NCBI GenBank assembly: GCA_036563805.1
Contig: DATCLS010000085.1
Span: 1-53,270 of the forward strand
DNA: 53,270 nucleotides
Reading direction: 5' to 3'
DNA from: DATCLS01 sp036563805
GTDB lineage: Bacteria > Actinomycetota > Acidimicrobiia > Acidimicrobiales > VFJN01
Numbering within the stretch: the stretch's first letter is position 1; every line of letters starts with the position of its first letter. The notes under the pieces were generated by a model. It was not told the origin of the DNA. It searched no databases and saw only the letters and a list, made by a program, of their open reading frames with translations. A program made the translations under genes and the position numbers. Positions 37,711 through 46,146 of this stretch are shown here, in pieces.

Positions 37711-38691
37711 TCAGAGAGCCGGCAGCCCCAGCCGGTCGCGCACCCGCACCATCGTGGCTGCGGCGATCGACCGGGCCTTCTCGGCCCCCTGGCGGAGGAT
37801 CTCCGGCGTGGCCCCGGGGTCGGCGGCCAGCTCGGCGTAGCGCTTCTGCAGCGGCCGGAGCAGCTCGATGACGGCCTCGGCGCAGTCCTTCTTCAGCGGG
37901 CCGTACTGCGTGTACTTGCCGGCGAGCGTCTCGGGGTCGCCGTCGGTGGCGGCGGCCAGGATCGCCAGCAGGTTGGCCACGCCCGGCTTGGCCTCCGGGT
38001 CGTAGCGCACCTCGTTGTCGCTGTCGGTGACGGCCCGCTTGAACTTGCGCTCGATGACGGCCGGCTCGTCGAGGACCAGCACCGTGCCCTGCGGCGAGTC
38101 GAGCGACTTGGACATCTTCGCGTCCGGGCGCTGCAGATCCATCACCCGGGCGCCGACGGGCGGGATGGTGTGCTCGGGGACGACGAACGTCTCGCCGTAG
38201 CGGTTGTTGAACCGGATGGCCAGGTCGCGGGCCAACTCGATGTGCTGGCGCTGGTCGTCGCCCACCGGCACCTTCTCGGTGTCGTAGAGCAGGATGTCGG
38301 CCGCCTGGAGCGCCGGGTAGGTGAACAGGCCGGCCGACACGAAGTCGGCCCGGTCGGCCTTGTCCTTGAACTGGGTCATGCGTCGCAGCTCGCCGAAGGC
38401 GGCCGTGCACTCCATGACCCAGCCCAGCTCGGCGTGCTCGTGCACCTGACTCTGGGCGAACAGCGTGCACACCTCGGGGTCGAGCCCCGCCGCCACCAGG
38501 ATCTGGGTCACCTCGAGCGTCTTGGCCCGCAGCTCGGCCGGATCCTTGGGGATGGTGAGGGCGTGGAGGTCGACGATGCAGTGGATCGCGTCGTTCTCGT
38601 GCTGGGCCTCGACCCATCGACGGATCGCACCCAGGTAGTTGCCGAGGTGGATCTCGCCGGTGGGTTGGATGCCGGAGAACACACGAGCCAT
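37711..38691 (-). CDS. trpS: Tryptophanyl-tRNA synthetase
   Basis: 326 aa class Ic synthetase that charges tRNA-Trp. The HIGH-equivalent is SGIQPTGEIHLGNYLGAIR (6-24), and the KMSKS loop is DAKMSKSLDSPQG (about 192-204). Further marks are CIVDLHALT, FAQSQVHEHAELGWVMECTAAFGEL and GDDQRQHIELARDLA. Length is normal. ATG 38691 lies 7 nt after a TAGGAT -10 on the minus strand. It is divergent from scpA with 124 nt between the starts. Confidence 0.97.
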   Translation of the reverse strand: MARVFSGIQPTGEIHLGNYLGAIRRWVEAQHENDAIHCIVDLHALTIPKDPAELRAKTLEVTQILVAAGLDPEVCTLFAQSQVHEHAELGWVMECTAAFGELRRMTQFKDKADRADFVSAGLFTYPALQAADILLYDTEKVPVGDDQRQHIELARDLAIRFNNRYGETFVVPEHTIPPVGARVMDLQRPDAKMSKSLDSPQGTVLVLDEPAVIERKFKRAVTDSDNEVRYDPEAKPGVANLLAILAAATDGDPETLAGKYTQYGPLKKDCAEAVIELLRPLQKRYAELAADPGATPEILRQGAEKARSIAAATMVRVRDRLGLPAL

Positions 38692-38698
38692 GTCGCCG

Positions 38699-38704
38699 AT
38701 CCTA
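38699..38704 (-). promoter_or_regulatory. -10 element (TAGGAT) of trpS
   Basis: Minus-strand TAGGAT, 7 nt before the trpS ATG; leaderless geometry. Confidence 0.5.
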
Positions 38705-38781
38705 GGTGCGCCGTCGCGGGCCGCCGAACCGATTACCCGGTCGGACGCGCCCCCGGCCTGGGCCGATTACACCCATGTCAT

Positions 38782-38808
38782 TTGGACGTGACCGGGGCCG
38801 GGTAACAT
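38782..38808 (+). promoter_or_regulatory. Promoter of scpA-scpB-rluB (TTGGAC - 15 nt - TAACAT)
   Basis: TTGGAC at 38782-38787 resembles a -35. TAACAT at 38803-38808 is a good -10 and ends 7 nt before the scpA ATG. Confidence 0.55.
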
Positions 38809-38815
38809 CGTCCCG

Positions 38816-39604
38816 ATGCCGTACGCGGTGCAGACGCCGGTCTTCGAGGGGCCGTTCGACCTCTTGCTGCACCTGATCCTGCGCGAGCAGGTCGATCTCT
38901 ACGAGATCAACCTGTCGTCGATCATCGACGCGTACTTGGCCGAGCTCGAGCGCATGAACGAGCTCGACCTCGAGGTCGCCACCGAGTTCCTGCTCATCGC
39001 GGCCACGCTGGTCGAGCTGAAGAGCCGGCGGCTGCTCCCCCGGGGCGAGGAGCTCGACCTCGACGAGGAGCTGGCGCTGTGGGAGGAGCGCGACCTGCTG
39101 CTCCACCGCCTGGTCGAGTGCAAGACGTTCAAGGAGGCGGCGCTCGCCCTCCAGGCCATGGCCGGCGAGGCCGGGCGGTCGTACCCCCGCACGGCCGGTG
39201 TCGACGACCGCTACGTCGGCCTGATGCCCGACCTGCTCGACGGCGTGACGCCCGACGACCTGCGGGCCGCGTTCCTGCGGGCGGTCGAGCCCAAGCCGAC
39301 GCCGCGGGTCGACCTCGACCACGTGGCGCCGATCCGGGCGTCGGTGACCGACGCGGTGGCCGAGCTGTTGGACGAGCTGCCGCGGGTCGGGCGCATCACC
39401 TTCCGGCAGCTGACCGGGTCGTTCGTCGAGCGCCTGCAGGTGGTGGTGCGGTTCCTGGCCGTGCTCGAGCTGTTCAAGCAGGGCCTCGTCGACCTCGACC
39501 AGCCCCACACGTTCGGCGACATCGAGATCGTGTGGCTGGGCGACGAGGGCGCCGAGGTGCTGGGGGCCGGGGCGCTGGCGGCCGTCGACGCCTACGACGG
39601 GTGA
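38816..39604 (+). CDS. scpA: Segregation and condensation protein A
   Basis: 262 aa kleisin that links SMC heads with ScpB in chromosome condensation. The N-terminal VQTPVFEGPFDLLLHLILREQVDLYEINLSSI (about 4-35) is the SMC-neck-binding helix region. The middle has FLLIAATLVELKSRRLLP, and the C-terminal winged-helix part has RITFRQLT...VVRFLAVLELFKQGLVDLDQ. Its stop overlaps the scpB start. In Mycobacterium scpA follows a parA-like gene (Rv1708); here trpS is divergently transcribed instead. Confidence 0.95.
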   Translation: MPYAVQTPVFEGPFDLLLHLILREQVDLYEINLSSIIDAYLAELERMNELDLEVATEFLLIAATLVELKSRRLLPRGEELDLDEELALWEERDLLLHRLVECKTFKEAALALQAMAGEAGRSYPRTAGVDDRYVGLMPDLLDGVTPDDLRAAFLRAVEPKPTPRVDLDHVAPIRASVTDAVAELLDELPRVGRITFRQLTGSFVERLQVVVRFLAVLELFKQGLVDLDQPHTFGDIEIVWLGDEGAEVLGAGALAAVDAYDG

Positions 39605-40326
39605 CCGACCGCCTGCCGTCCGACCGGGTGCGCGAGGAGGCCCGGGGCGCCATCGAGGCCCTCGTTCTCGTGGCCGACGAGCCGCTCGACACCAACCTGA
39701 TCGCCCAGCTGCTCGAGCTGTCGCCGGTCGTTGTCGACGAGCTGTGCCGCGAGCTGGCGGCCGAGTACGAGGCCGAGGGCCGGGGCTTCCAGCTCGTCCG
39801 GGTGGCCGGCGGCTGGCGCTACCAGACGCACCCCGACCAGGCGCCCTACGTCGAGCGGTTCGTGCTCGAGGGCCAGTCGGGCAAGCTGTCGGCCGCCGCG
39901 CTCGAGACGCTGGCCATCGTGGCCTACAAGCAGCCGATCTCCCGGGCCCAGGTGGCCGCCATCCGGGGCGTGAGCGTCGACGGGGTCATGCGCACGCTCC
40001 AGCAGCGGGGCTACATCGAGGAGGTCGGCCGCGACCCGGGCCCCGGCCAGGCCGTGCTGTACGGCACGACCCGCACGTTCCTCGAGCGGATCGGGCTCGA
40101 CGACCTGTCCCAGCTGCCGCCGCTCGGCGACTTCGTGCCCAGCGCCGCTGTGGTCGAGCAGCTCGAGCAGGGCCTGCGGCCCGACGGTGCGTCGGATCCG
40201 GCGCGGTTCGAGGGCTTCGCCGACGGGGGCGGGGCCGGGGCGGCCGGCTCCCGCGGTCCGGGCGACCGCGGCCCGTTCGGCGACGACGACTTCGACGACG
40301 ATCCGTTCGATGACGGGGACGAGTGA
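39601..40326 (+). CDS. scpB: Segregation and condensation protein B
   Basis: 241 aa. ScpB dimers bind the ScpA linker in the SMC complex. The two winged-helix domains are visible: EEARGAIEALVLVADEPLDTNLIAQLL and, from about 95, KLSAAALETLAIVAYKQPISRAQVAAIRGVSVDGVMRTLQQRGYIEEVGRD, ending with the TTRTFLERIGL motif. The last 45 residues are a Gly-rich then Asp-rich tail (DDDFDDDPFDDGDE). GTG 39601 overlaps the scpA stop by 4 nt, and the downstream rluB start lies inside its last codons. Confidence 0.95.
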   Translation: MTDRLPSDRVREEARGAIEALVLVADEPLDTNLIAQLLELSPVVVDELCRELAAEYEAEGRGFQLVRVAGGWRYQTHPDQAPYVERFVLEGQSGKLSAAALETLAIVAYKQPISRAQVAAIRGVSVDGVMRTLQQRGYIEEVGRDPGPGQAVLYGTTRTFLERIGLDDLSQLPPLGDFVPSAAVVEQLEQGLRPDGASDPARFEGFADGGGAGAAGSRGPGDRGPFGDDDFDDDPFDDGDE

Positions 40327-41053
40327 GCGCCTGCAGAAGGTGCTCGCCCAGGCCGGCTTCGGCAGCCGCCGGGCCTGTGAGGAGCTGATCGCCGCCGGCC
40401 GGGTCCGGGTCAACGGCCGGGTGGCCGAGCTGGGCGACCGGGCCGACCCGGCGACCGACCGCATCGAGGTCGACGGGGCGCCCGTCGGGACCGCGCCCGG
40501 CCTGGTCCACTACCTGCTCAACAAGCCCCGAGGCGTCGTGACCACTGCGTCCGACCCGCAAGGCCGGCCGACCGTGGTCGAGCTGGTCCCGTCCGAGCCC
40601 CGGGTGTTCCCGGTCGGCCGGCTGGACGCCGACACGGAGGGCCTGCTGCTGCTCACCAACGACGGCGAGCTGGCCCACCGCCTGACCCACCCGTCGTTCG
40701 GGGTCGACAAGGAGTACCTGGCCGAGGTCGAGGGCCGCCCGTCACGGGGCGCGCTCCGCCGGCTGCGGGAGGGGGTCGAGCTGGAGGACGGGGTGACCGC
40801 CCCCGCCAAGGTGTCGACGGTGGGCGAGCGCCTGCTGCGGCTCACGATCCACGAGGGCCGCAACCGCCAGGTCCGACGGATGTGCGCGGCGGTCGGCCAC
40901 CCGGTGCGGCGGCTGGTGCGGGTCCGGATCGGCCCCATCGCCGACCGGAAGCTGGCGCCGGGGTCGTGGCGCCCGCTCACCCAGGCCGAGGTGCGGAGCC
41001 TGGAGCAGGCGACGGCCGGCGTCCGCTCGGGCGCGGGCCGGCCCCGGCGCTGA
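40310..41053 (+). CDS. rluB: Pseudouridine synthase, RluB/RsuA family
   Basis: 247 aa. It isomerises a specific uridine in rRNA (23S if RluB-like). The N-terminal S4 domain is RLQKVLAQAGFGSRRACEELIAAGRVRVNG (7-36). The catalytic motif is VGRLDADTEGLLLLTNDGELAHRL, with its Asp in GRLDADT. The closing motif is IHEGRNRQVRRMCAAVGHPVRRLVRVRIGP. ATG 40310 overlaps scpB by 17 nt; no better start precedes the S4 domain. The scpA-scpB-rluB order is the conserved actinobacterial one. The operon ends here with a hairpin. Confidence 0.94.
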   Translation: MTGTSERLQKVLAQAGFGSRRACEELIAAGRVRVNGRVAELGDRADPATDRIEVDGAPVGTAPGLVHYLLNKPRGVVTTASDPQGRPTVVELVPSEPRVFPVGRLDADTEGLLLLTNDGELAHRLTHPSFGVDKEYLAEVEGRPSRGALRRLREGVELEDGVTAPAKVSTVGERLLRLTIHEGRNRQVRRMCAAVGHPVRRLVRVRIGPIADRKLAPGSWRPLTQAEVRSLEQATAGVRSGAGRPRR

Positions 41054-41103
41054 GGCGCCCGCCCGCGTCCGCACCGGGTTCGCACCGGGTCGACGCCGGC
41101 CCC

Positions 41104-41121
41104 CGGGCGGGGACCCGCCCG
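41104..41121 (+). terminator. Hairpin after rluB
   Basis: 8-bp perfect stem CGGGCGGG / CCCGCCCG with a GA tip, 50 nt after the rluB stop. No U tract. The 41054-41193 gap otherwise holds two copies of GCACCGGGT. Confidence 0.5.
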
Positions 41122-41193
41122 CGCTGCGCACCCCAAGGCGGGGCCTCGGCGGGCCGCCGCAGGCCACGATCTGGCTCGCGACGGCCGCGCCGC

Positions 41194-41199
41194 TAACGT
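41194..41199 (+). promoter_or_regulatory. -10 element (TAACGT) of aroH-tyrA-aroA
   Basis: TAACGT ends 9 nt before the aroH ATG; leaderless geometry. Confidence 0.5.
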
Positions 41200-41208
41200 T
41201 GATGCGCC

Positions 41209-41574
41209 ATGTCCGCCGTTCGCGCCCTCCGGGGAGCCACCACCGTCGACGTCGACGAGCGCGAGCACCTGTACGAACGGGTCATCGCTCTGCTCGAGGC
41301 GATGTTCGAGCGCAACGAGATCCCGCACGACGACATCGTCAGCGTGATCTTCACCGCCACCGACGACATCCACTGCGCGTTCCCGGCCGAGGCCGCCCGG
41401 AAGTTCGGCCTCGGCGACGTGCCGCTGATGTGCGCGCGGGAGCTCGACGTCGACGGCGGCACGCCCCGGTGCATCCGGGTTCTGCTCCACCTCAACACCG
41501 ACAAGCCCCGCAGCGAGCTCCACCACGTCTACCTCGAGGGTGCGCGCCACCTCCGGGACGACCTCCCGAACTGA
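41209..41574 (+). CDS. aroH: Chorismate mutase, AroH type
   Basis: 121 aa. It converts chorismate to prephenate for Phe/Tyr synthesis. This is the trimeric pseudo-alpha/beta-barrel class of Bacillus subtilis AroH, not the helical AroQ class. Active-site residues fall where expected: Arg8 (ALRGATTVD), Cys75 and Glu78 (MCARELDVDG), Arg90 (CIRVLLH) and Tyr108 (HHVYLEGA). HCAFPAEAARKFG is also characteristic. It is followed after 1 nt by tyrA, so product and next enzyme are cotranscribed. Confidence 0.96.
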   Translation: MSAVRALRGATTVDVDEREHLYERVIALLEAMFERNEIPHDDIVSVIFTATDDIHCAFPAEAARKFGLGDVPLMCARELDVDGGTPRCIRVLLHLNTDKPRSELHHVYLEGARHLRDDLPN

Positions 41575-41575
41575 C

Positions 41576-42661
41576 GTGGTCCTCGGGCAGCCGCCTGAGC
41601 CGGGCCGCGCCGTGATCGTCGGCACCGGGCTGATCGGGGGATCGATCGGCCTCCGCCTGCGGCGGCTGGGGTGGTACGTCACCGGGCGGGACGCCGACGC
41701 CGAGCGGGCCCGCCAGGCCCTGGAGCTGGGCGCCCTCGACGCCGTGGGTGACGATCCGGAGGCCACGATCACGTTCGTGGCCACGCCGGCCAAGGCGGTG
41801 GCGGGCGAGGCCCGCCGGGCCCTGGACGCCGGCGCCCCCCTGGTCACCGACGTGGCCGGCGTGAAGGAGCCGGTGGTCGACGCCGTGGCCGACCCGCTGT
41901 TCGTGGGCGGCCACCCCATGGCGGGCTCCGAGCAGGAGGGCGTGGCCGGCGCCTCGGCCGACCTGTTCGAGGGCGCCACCTGGGTGCTGACGCCGACGGC
42001 GGGCACCGACGCCTCCGCCTACACCCAGGTCCGCCAGATCGTCACCACGCTGGGGGCCGAGGTGGTGGCGCTGCCGCCCGAGCGCCACGACACGCTGGTG
42101 GCGATCGTCTCGCACGTGCCCCACCTGACGGCGGCCACGCTCATGCGGCTGGCCGACGAGCGCAGCGAGGAACACCGGGCGCTGCTGCGCCTGGCCGCCG
42201 GCGGCTTCCGCGACATGACCCGCATCGCCGCCGGCCACCCCGGCATCTGGCCGGACATCTGCAGCGAGAACCGCACGGCCATCGTGTCGGTGATCGACGA
42301 GCTGATGTCGGCGCTGCACGACATGCGCCAGCTCGTGGCCAAGGGCGACCGGGAGGGCCTGCTGGCCGTGCTCGAGCAGGCCCGGGCGGCCCGGCTCAAC
42401 CTGCCCGTCCGCCTGCGGGGCGCAGCCGACCTGCGCGAGGTGCGGGTGCCGGTGCCCGACCGGCCCGGGGTGCTGGCCGAGATCACGACCCTGGCCACCG
42501 ACCTCGACGTCAACATCGTCGACCTCGAGATCGCCCACTCGACCGAGGGCGAGCGGGGCGTGCTCATCATGCTCGTCTCGTCCGGCGCCGAGGCGGCGTT
42601 CTGCCGGGCGCTGGCGGCCGAGGGCTTCCGGCCGTCGGTCCACGTCGTGGACGTGGGATGA
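41576..42661 (+). CDS. tyrA: Prephenate dehydrogenase with C-terminal ACT domain
   Basis: 361 aa. It oxidatively decarboxylates prephenate to 4-hydroxyphenylpyruvate using NAD(P)+. The Rossmann start is AVIVGTGLIGGSIGLRLRRLGW (about 11-32). Conserved motifs are VTDVAGVKEPVV, GGHPMAGSEQEG and SHVPHLTAATLM. The last 75 residues form an ACT regulatory fold (EVRVPVPDRPGVLAEITTLATDLDVNI), suggesting feedback control, probably by Tyr (inference). GTG 41576 follows the aroH stop by one base. Its stop overlaps aroA (ATGA). Confidence 0.95.
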   Translation: MVLGQPPEPGRAVIVGTGLIGGSIGLRLRRLGWYVTGRDADAERARQALELGALDAVGDDPEATITFVATPAKAVAGEARRALDAGAPLVTDVAGVKEPVVDAVADPLFVGGHPMAGSEQEGVAGASADLFEGATWVLTPTAGTDASAYTQVRQIVTTLGAEVVALPPERHDTLVAIVSHVPHLTAATLMRLADERSEEHRALLRLAAGGFRDMTRIAAGHPGIWPDICSENRTAIVSVIDELMSALHDMRQLVAKGDREGLLAVLEQARAARLNLPVRLRGAADLREVRVPVPDRPGVLAEITTLATDLDVNIVDLEIAHSTEGERGVLIMLVSSGAEAAFCRALAAEGFRPSVHVVDVG

Positions 42662-44082
42662 GCGGGGAGCGGGCCGTCCGCGCCGTGCGGCCCGTCGCCG
42701 GGCCGCTGGACGCCACGGCGCGGGTGCCGGGCTCGAAGAGCGTCACCAACCGGGCGCTGGTGTGCGCAGCGCTGGCGCCGGGCCGGTCGGTGCTGACCGA
42801 CGCCCTGTTCGCCGACGACACCGAGGCGATGCTGGAGGGGCTCCGGGCCCTTGGGACCCGCATCGAGGCCGACCGCGCCGCCGCCACCGTGGCCGTGACC
42901 GGCCCGCCGGTGCCGCCCGCCGGGGAGGTGGTGGAGATCGACGCCCGGCTGTCGGGCACGACGGCCCGGTTCCTGCTGCCGGTCGTGGCGCTCGGACCCG
43001 GCCGGTACCGGCTGGACGGGGCGCCGCCGCTGCGGGCCCGGCCCATGGCCGACGGGCTGGCGGCCGTGCGGTCGCTCGGCGCCGAGGTGGTCGAAGGGGG
43101 CGAGCCCGGACACTTCCCGGTGACGGTGACCGGCGTGGGCGTGGGGCTCGGCGCCGGTGGAAAGGCCGAGGACGAGGCCGGCGGCCGGCGCGAGGTGGTG
43201 GTCGGCGGGGCGGCGTCGAGCCAGTTCCTGTCCGGGCTGCTGTTGAGCGGCCCGGCCTGGCCCGGCGGGCTGCGGGTGGTGACGCCCGGCCGGCTCGTGT
43301 CCCGGCCGTATGTGGACATGACGTTGGCGGTCATGCGGGCCTTCGGCGCCGAGGTCCGTGCGGCGGACGCCACCGACGCCACCGACGTTTCGGACGCCGG
43401 CGCGGCGCCCGTCGACCGGGGGTCGGGCGCGCCGGACGCCCCGCCGGCCGCCGGCGGGTGGATCGTCGAGCCCGGCGGCTACCACCCGACCACCTACGCG
43501 GTCGAGCCCGACGCCAGCGCCGCCTCCTACTTCTTCGCCGCCGCCGCCATCTGCGGCGGCCGGGTCACCGTCGAGGGTCTGGGCGCCGGCTCGCTGCAGG
43601 GCGACCTGGCCTTCGTCGACGTGCTGGCGCGCATGGGGTGCCGGGTGCACAAGGGCGAGACGGCCACCACCGTCGAGGCCACGGGCCCGCTGCGGGGCGT
43701 GGACGTCGACATGGGCGCGCTGTCCGACACGGCCCAGACGCTGGCCGCCGTGGCCGTGTTCGCCGAGGGCCCCACGCGGCTGCGGGGGATCGGGTTCATC
43801 CGCCACAAGGAGACCGACCGGGTCGGCAACGTGGTCCGGGAGCTGCGCCGGTGCGGCGTGGACGCGGTCGAGGAGCCCGACGGCTTCGTCGTCCGGCCGG
43901 GCACCCCGCACGGCGCCCGGATCGAGACCTACGACGACCACCGGATGGCCATGAGCTTCGCCCTGCTGGGCCTGCGGACGCCGGGCATCGAGATCACGGA
44001 TCCCGGCTGCGTCGCCAAGACGTTCCCCGGGTTCTGGGACGCGCTCGACGCCCTGGCCGGGTCGCGGCCCCGGGTCCAGTAG
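42658..44082 (+). CDS. aroA: 3-phosphoshikimate 1-carboxyvinyltransferase (EPSP synthase)
   Basis: 474 aa. It makes 5-enolpyruvylshikimate-3-phosphate from shikimate-3-phosphate and PEP. Motifs are VPGSKSVTNRALVCAALA (shikimate phosphate loop), LSGTTARFLLPV, AASSQFLSGLLLSG, FIRHKETDRVGN and YDDHRMAMSFALLG. An insert of about 30 Ala/Asp/Pro-rich residues (near 240-270) and another near 165-180 (GGKAEDEAGGRREV) make it longer than the usual 430 aa. ATG 42658 overlaps the tyrA stop. The cmk promoter appears to begin in its stop codon. Confidence 0.95.
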   Translation: MSGERAVRAVRPVAGPLDATARVPGSKSVTNRALVCAALAPGRSVLTDALFADDTEAMLEGLRALGTRIEADRAAATVAVTGPPVPPAGEVVEIDARLSGTTARFLLPVVALGPGRYRLDGAPPLRARPMADGLAAVRSLGAEVVEGGEPGHFPVTVTGVGVGLGAGGKAEDEAGGRREVVVGGAASSQFLSGLLLSGPAWPGGLRVVTPGRLVSRPYVDMTLAVMRAFGAEVRAADATDATDVSDAGAAPVDRGSGAPDAPPAAGGWIVEPGGYHPTTYAVEPDASAASYFFAAAAICGGRVTVEGLGAGSLQGDLAFVDVLARMGCRVHKGETATTVEATGPLRGVDVDMGALSDTAQTLAAVAVFAEGPTRLRGIGFIRHKETDRVGNVVRELRRCGVDAVEEPDGFVVRPGTPHGARIETYDDHRMAMSFALLGLRTPGIEITDPGCVAKTFPGFWDALDALAGSRPRVQ

Positions 44083-44085
44083 TGT
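44080..44085 (+). promoter_or_regulatory. -10 element (TAGTGT) of cmk, overlapping the aroA stop
   Basis: TAGTGT includes the aroA TAG (44080-44082) and ends 9 nt before the cmk GTG at 44095. Confidence 0.4.
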
Positions 44086-44094
44086 CAACCCCTC

Positions 44095-44733
44095 GTGAAG
44101 GTGATCGCCATCGACGGGCCGGCGGGCTCGGGCAAGTCGACCGTCGCCCGGGGCCTCGCCCGTCACCTGGGCCTCGACTACCTCGACACCGGTGCCATGT
44201 ACCGGGCGGTGACGTTCGCCGCCCTGCGGCGGGGCATCGACCCCGCTGACGCCGAGCCGACGGCCGAGCTGGCGCGCTCGGTCGACATCGAGGTGTCCAC
44301 CGAGGGCGTGTGGGTCGACGGGGTCGACGCCACGATCGAGATCCGGGGCCCGGAGGTGTCGCGGGCGGTGTCGCTGGTGGCCGCCAACCCGGCGGTGCGC
44401 GAGGAGCTCGTCCGCCGCCAGCGGGAGTGGACGGCCAAGCGGGGCGGCGGGGTCGTCGAGGGCCGGGACATCGGCACGGTCGTGTTTCCCGACGCCGACC
44501 TGAAGGTGTACCTGACCGCCCGGCCCGAGGTGCGGGCCGAGCGCCGCGCCGCCGAGATCACCCAGCTCGACTACGAGACCGTGGCCGCCGACCTGGCCCG
44601 GCGCGACGCACTCGACCAGGGGCGGGCCGACTCGCCGCTGCGCCAGGCCGAGGACGCCGTCGAGATCGACACGAGCGACCTGACCGTCGAGGAGATCATC
44701 GAGCGGCTGGCCGGGATGGTGTGCGGTGGCTGA
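44095..44733 (+). CDS. cmk: Cytidylate kinase
   Basis: 212 aa. It phosphorylates CMP/dCMP to the diphosphate. The P-loop is AIDGPAGSGKSTVARGLARHLG (4-25), then LDTGAMYRAVTFAAL, VEGRDIGTVVFPDADLKVYLTA and REWTAKRGGG, with the late RRDALDQGRADSPL. Size is normal for a bacterial short-type Cmk. GTG 44095 matches the conserved start. Its last 8 bases overlap the acyltransferase gene. cmk precedes der in Mycobacterium; here five other genes lie between. Confidence 0.96.
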   Translation: MKVIAIDGPAGSGKSTVARGLARHLGLDYLDTGAMYRAVTFAALRRGIDPADAEPTAELARSVDIEVSTEGVWVDGVDATIEIRGPEVSRAVSLVAANPAVREELVRRQREWTAKRGGGVVEGRDIGTVVFPDADLKVYLTARPEVRAERRAAEITQLDYETVAADLARRDALDQGRADSPLRQAEDAVEIDTSDLTVEEIIERLAGMVCGG

Positions 44734-45631
44734 GCCGGCGGCCGACGCCGAGCCCGGCGCTGGGACCGGGTCCGGGGGCGAGGCCGGCACCGGTGCCGGG
44801 GCCGCGAACGGCGCCGGGTCCGGCGGTGCGGGCACGCTGGGCGGCGTGTCGCCGCCCGCCGCGGCGGCGCCCAAGGACCTGCGGGGGCGCGACGCCGGGG
44901 TGAAGGCCCCGCCGGTCGACATCCATCCGCCGACCCGGCTCGAGCGCTGGACCTACGGCGCCTTGCGCCTGCTCGGGTTCGGCCTGGCCAAGATCTGGCT
45001 GCGCGTCGAGGTCCACGGCACCCGCAACGTGCCCGCCCACGGGCCGTTCGTGCTGGCGCCCGTCCACCGGTCCAACGTCGACTTCCTGCTGGCGTCGTTC
45101 GTGGTCCGCCGGCGCATGCGCTACATGGGCAAGGCGTCGATCTGGAAGTGGTCGGCGCCCGGCCGGTTCTTCTCGATGCTGGGCGCCTTCCCGGTGCACC
45201 GGGGCTCGGCCGACCGCGACGCCTTGCGGACCTGCATCCGGGTCATGGAGAACGGCGAGCCGCTCGTCATGTTCCCCGAGGGCACCCGGCGCTCGGGGCC
45301 CCGGGTCCACGAGCTGTTCGACGGCGCCGCCTACGTGGCCGCCCGCACCGGCGTCCCGCTGGTGCCGGTCGGTATCGGCGGCTCCGAGGAGGCCATGCCC
45401 CACGGCGCGAAGTTCATCAAGCCCCACAAGGTGGTGCTGGTGGTCGGCGAGCCCATCGAGGTGCCGCGGGGCGACGGCACCGGCCGGGTGCCCCGCCGGG
45501 TCGTGCGCGAGCTGACCGAGCAGCTGCACGGCGCCATCCAGGCCTGCTTCGACGAGGCCCGGCGGCGGGCCGGGCTGCCGGTGGCGGGCGACGCGTCCAA
45601 CGCAGCGGACGCGGGCGACACGCCGACGTGA
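44726..45631 (+). CDS. 1-acylglycerol-3-phosphate acyltransferase family protein (PlsC-like)
   Basis: 301 aa. It should transfer an acyl chain to a lysophospholipid at the membrane. The acyltransferase motif HxxxxD is His114-Asp119 (VHRSNVDF), motif II region is RYMGKASIWKWSAPGRFFSMLGAFPVHRGSAD, and motif III is VMFPEGTRRSGP. VPVGIGG and VVGEPIEV close the fold. The first 65 residues are Ala/Gly/Pro-rich and probably disordered. GTG 44726 lies inside the end of cmk. PlsC-like genes next to cmk/der are common in actinobacteria and clostridia. The exact acceptor is not determinable. Confidence 0.9.
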   Translation: MAEPAADAEPGAGTGSGGEAGTGAGAANGAGSGGAGTLGGVSPPAAAAPKDLRGRDAGVKAPPVDIHPPTRLERWTYGALRLLGFGLAKIWLRVEVHGTRNVPAHGPFVLAPVHRSNVDFLLASFVVRRRMRYMGKASIWKWSAPGRFFSMLGAFPVHRGSADRDALRTCIRVMENGEPLVMFPEGTRRSGPRVHELFDGAAYVAARTGVPLVPVGIGGSEEAMPHGAKFIKPHKVVLVVGEPIEVPRGDGTGRVPRRVVRELTEQLHGAIQACFDEARRRAGLPVAGDASNAADAGDTPT

Positions 45632-45687
45632 CGGCCGGCGTGACCCGGCCGGGAACCCGGGCGCCGGACGGCGACGTCCAACCGGCA

Positions 45688-46107
45688 ATGAGGTGCCCGA
45701 CCACGAGCCCCGTCGCCGCCCTGGCCCTGGTCGCCGCGCTGGCGCTCGGCGCCGGCTGCGGCGACGACGACGCCACCGCCACCGGCCCGGAGGACGCGCC
45801 GATCACGAGCCTGTCCGGCCCGGCGGGCGGCATGCCGCCCGACCGACCCGCCGACCTGGTCGGCGAGGTGACCGACCGCGACGGCGAGCGGTTCCTGGTC
45901 GAGGAACAGCCCGACGTGCCCGACGCCGGCCGGAAGGCCTGGGTGGCCATCGAGGGCAGGGTCTTCGCCCCCGACGGGCGGTTCCCGACCCCGATCGACC
46001 CGGCGGAGGTCGAGATCGGCCAACGGGTCTCGGTCTGGACGGGCCTGTGCGCCGAGTCGTACCCCGAGCAGTGCGGGGCCGAGGCGATGCTCGTCGAGGA
46101 GGACTGA
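45688..46107 (+). CDS. Small putative lipoprotein of unknown function
   Basis: 139 aa. A short hydrophobic signal (VAALALVAALALGAGC) ends at Cys24. The box LGAGC is imperfect, with Gly rather than Leu at -3, so lipid attachment is likely but not certain. The mature part has a beta-rich look (LVGEVTDRDGERFLVEEQ, KAWVAIEGRVF, VEIGQRVSVWTG, CAESYPEQCGAEAML). It resembles small DUF3221/OB-like export proteins in shape only. Two further Cys (in LCAESYPEQCG) could form a disulfide. ATG 45688 places the signal at the N-terminus. GTG 45628, which overlaps the plsC stop, is the alternative. Confidence 0.7.
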   Translation: MRCPTTSPVAALALVAALALGAGCGDDDATATGPEDAPITSLSGPAGGMPPDRPADLVGEVTDRDGERFLVEEQPDVPDAGRKAWVAIEGRVFAPDGRFPTPIDPAEVEIGQRVSVWTGLCAESYPEQCGAEAMLVEED

Positions 46108-46146
46108 CGGACCGAGCCGCGACCGGGACGGCCGCCGCTGGCCGAG

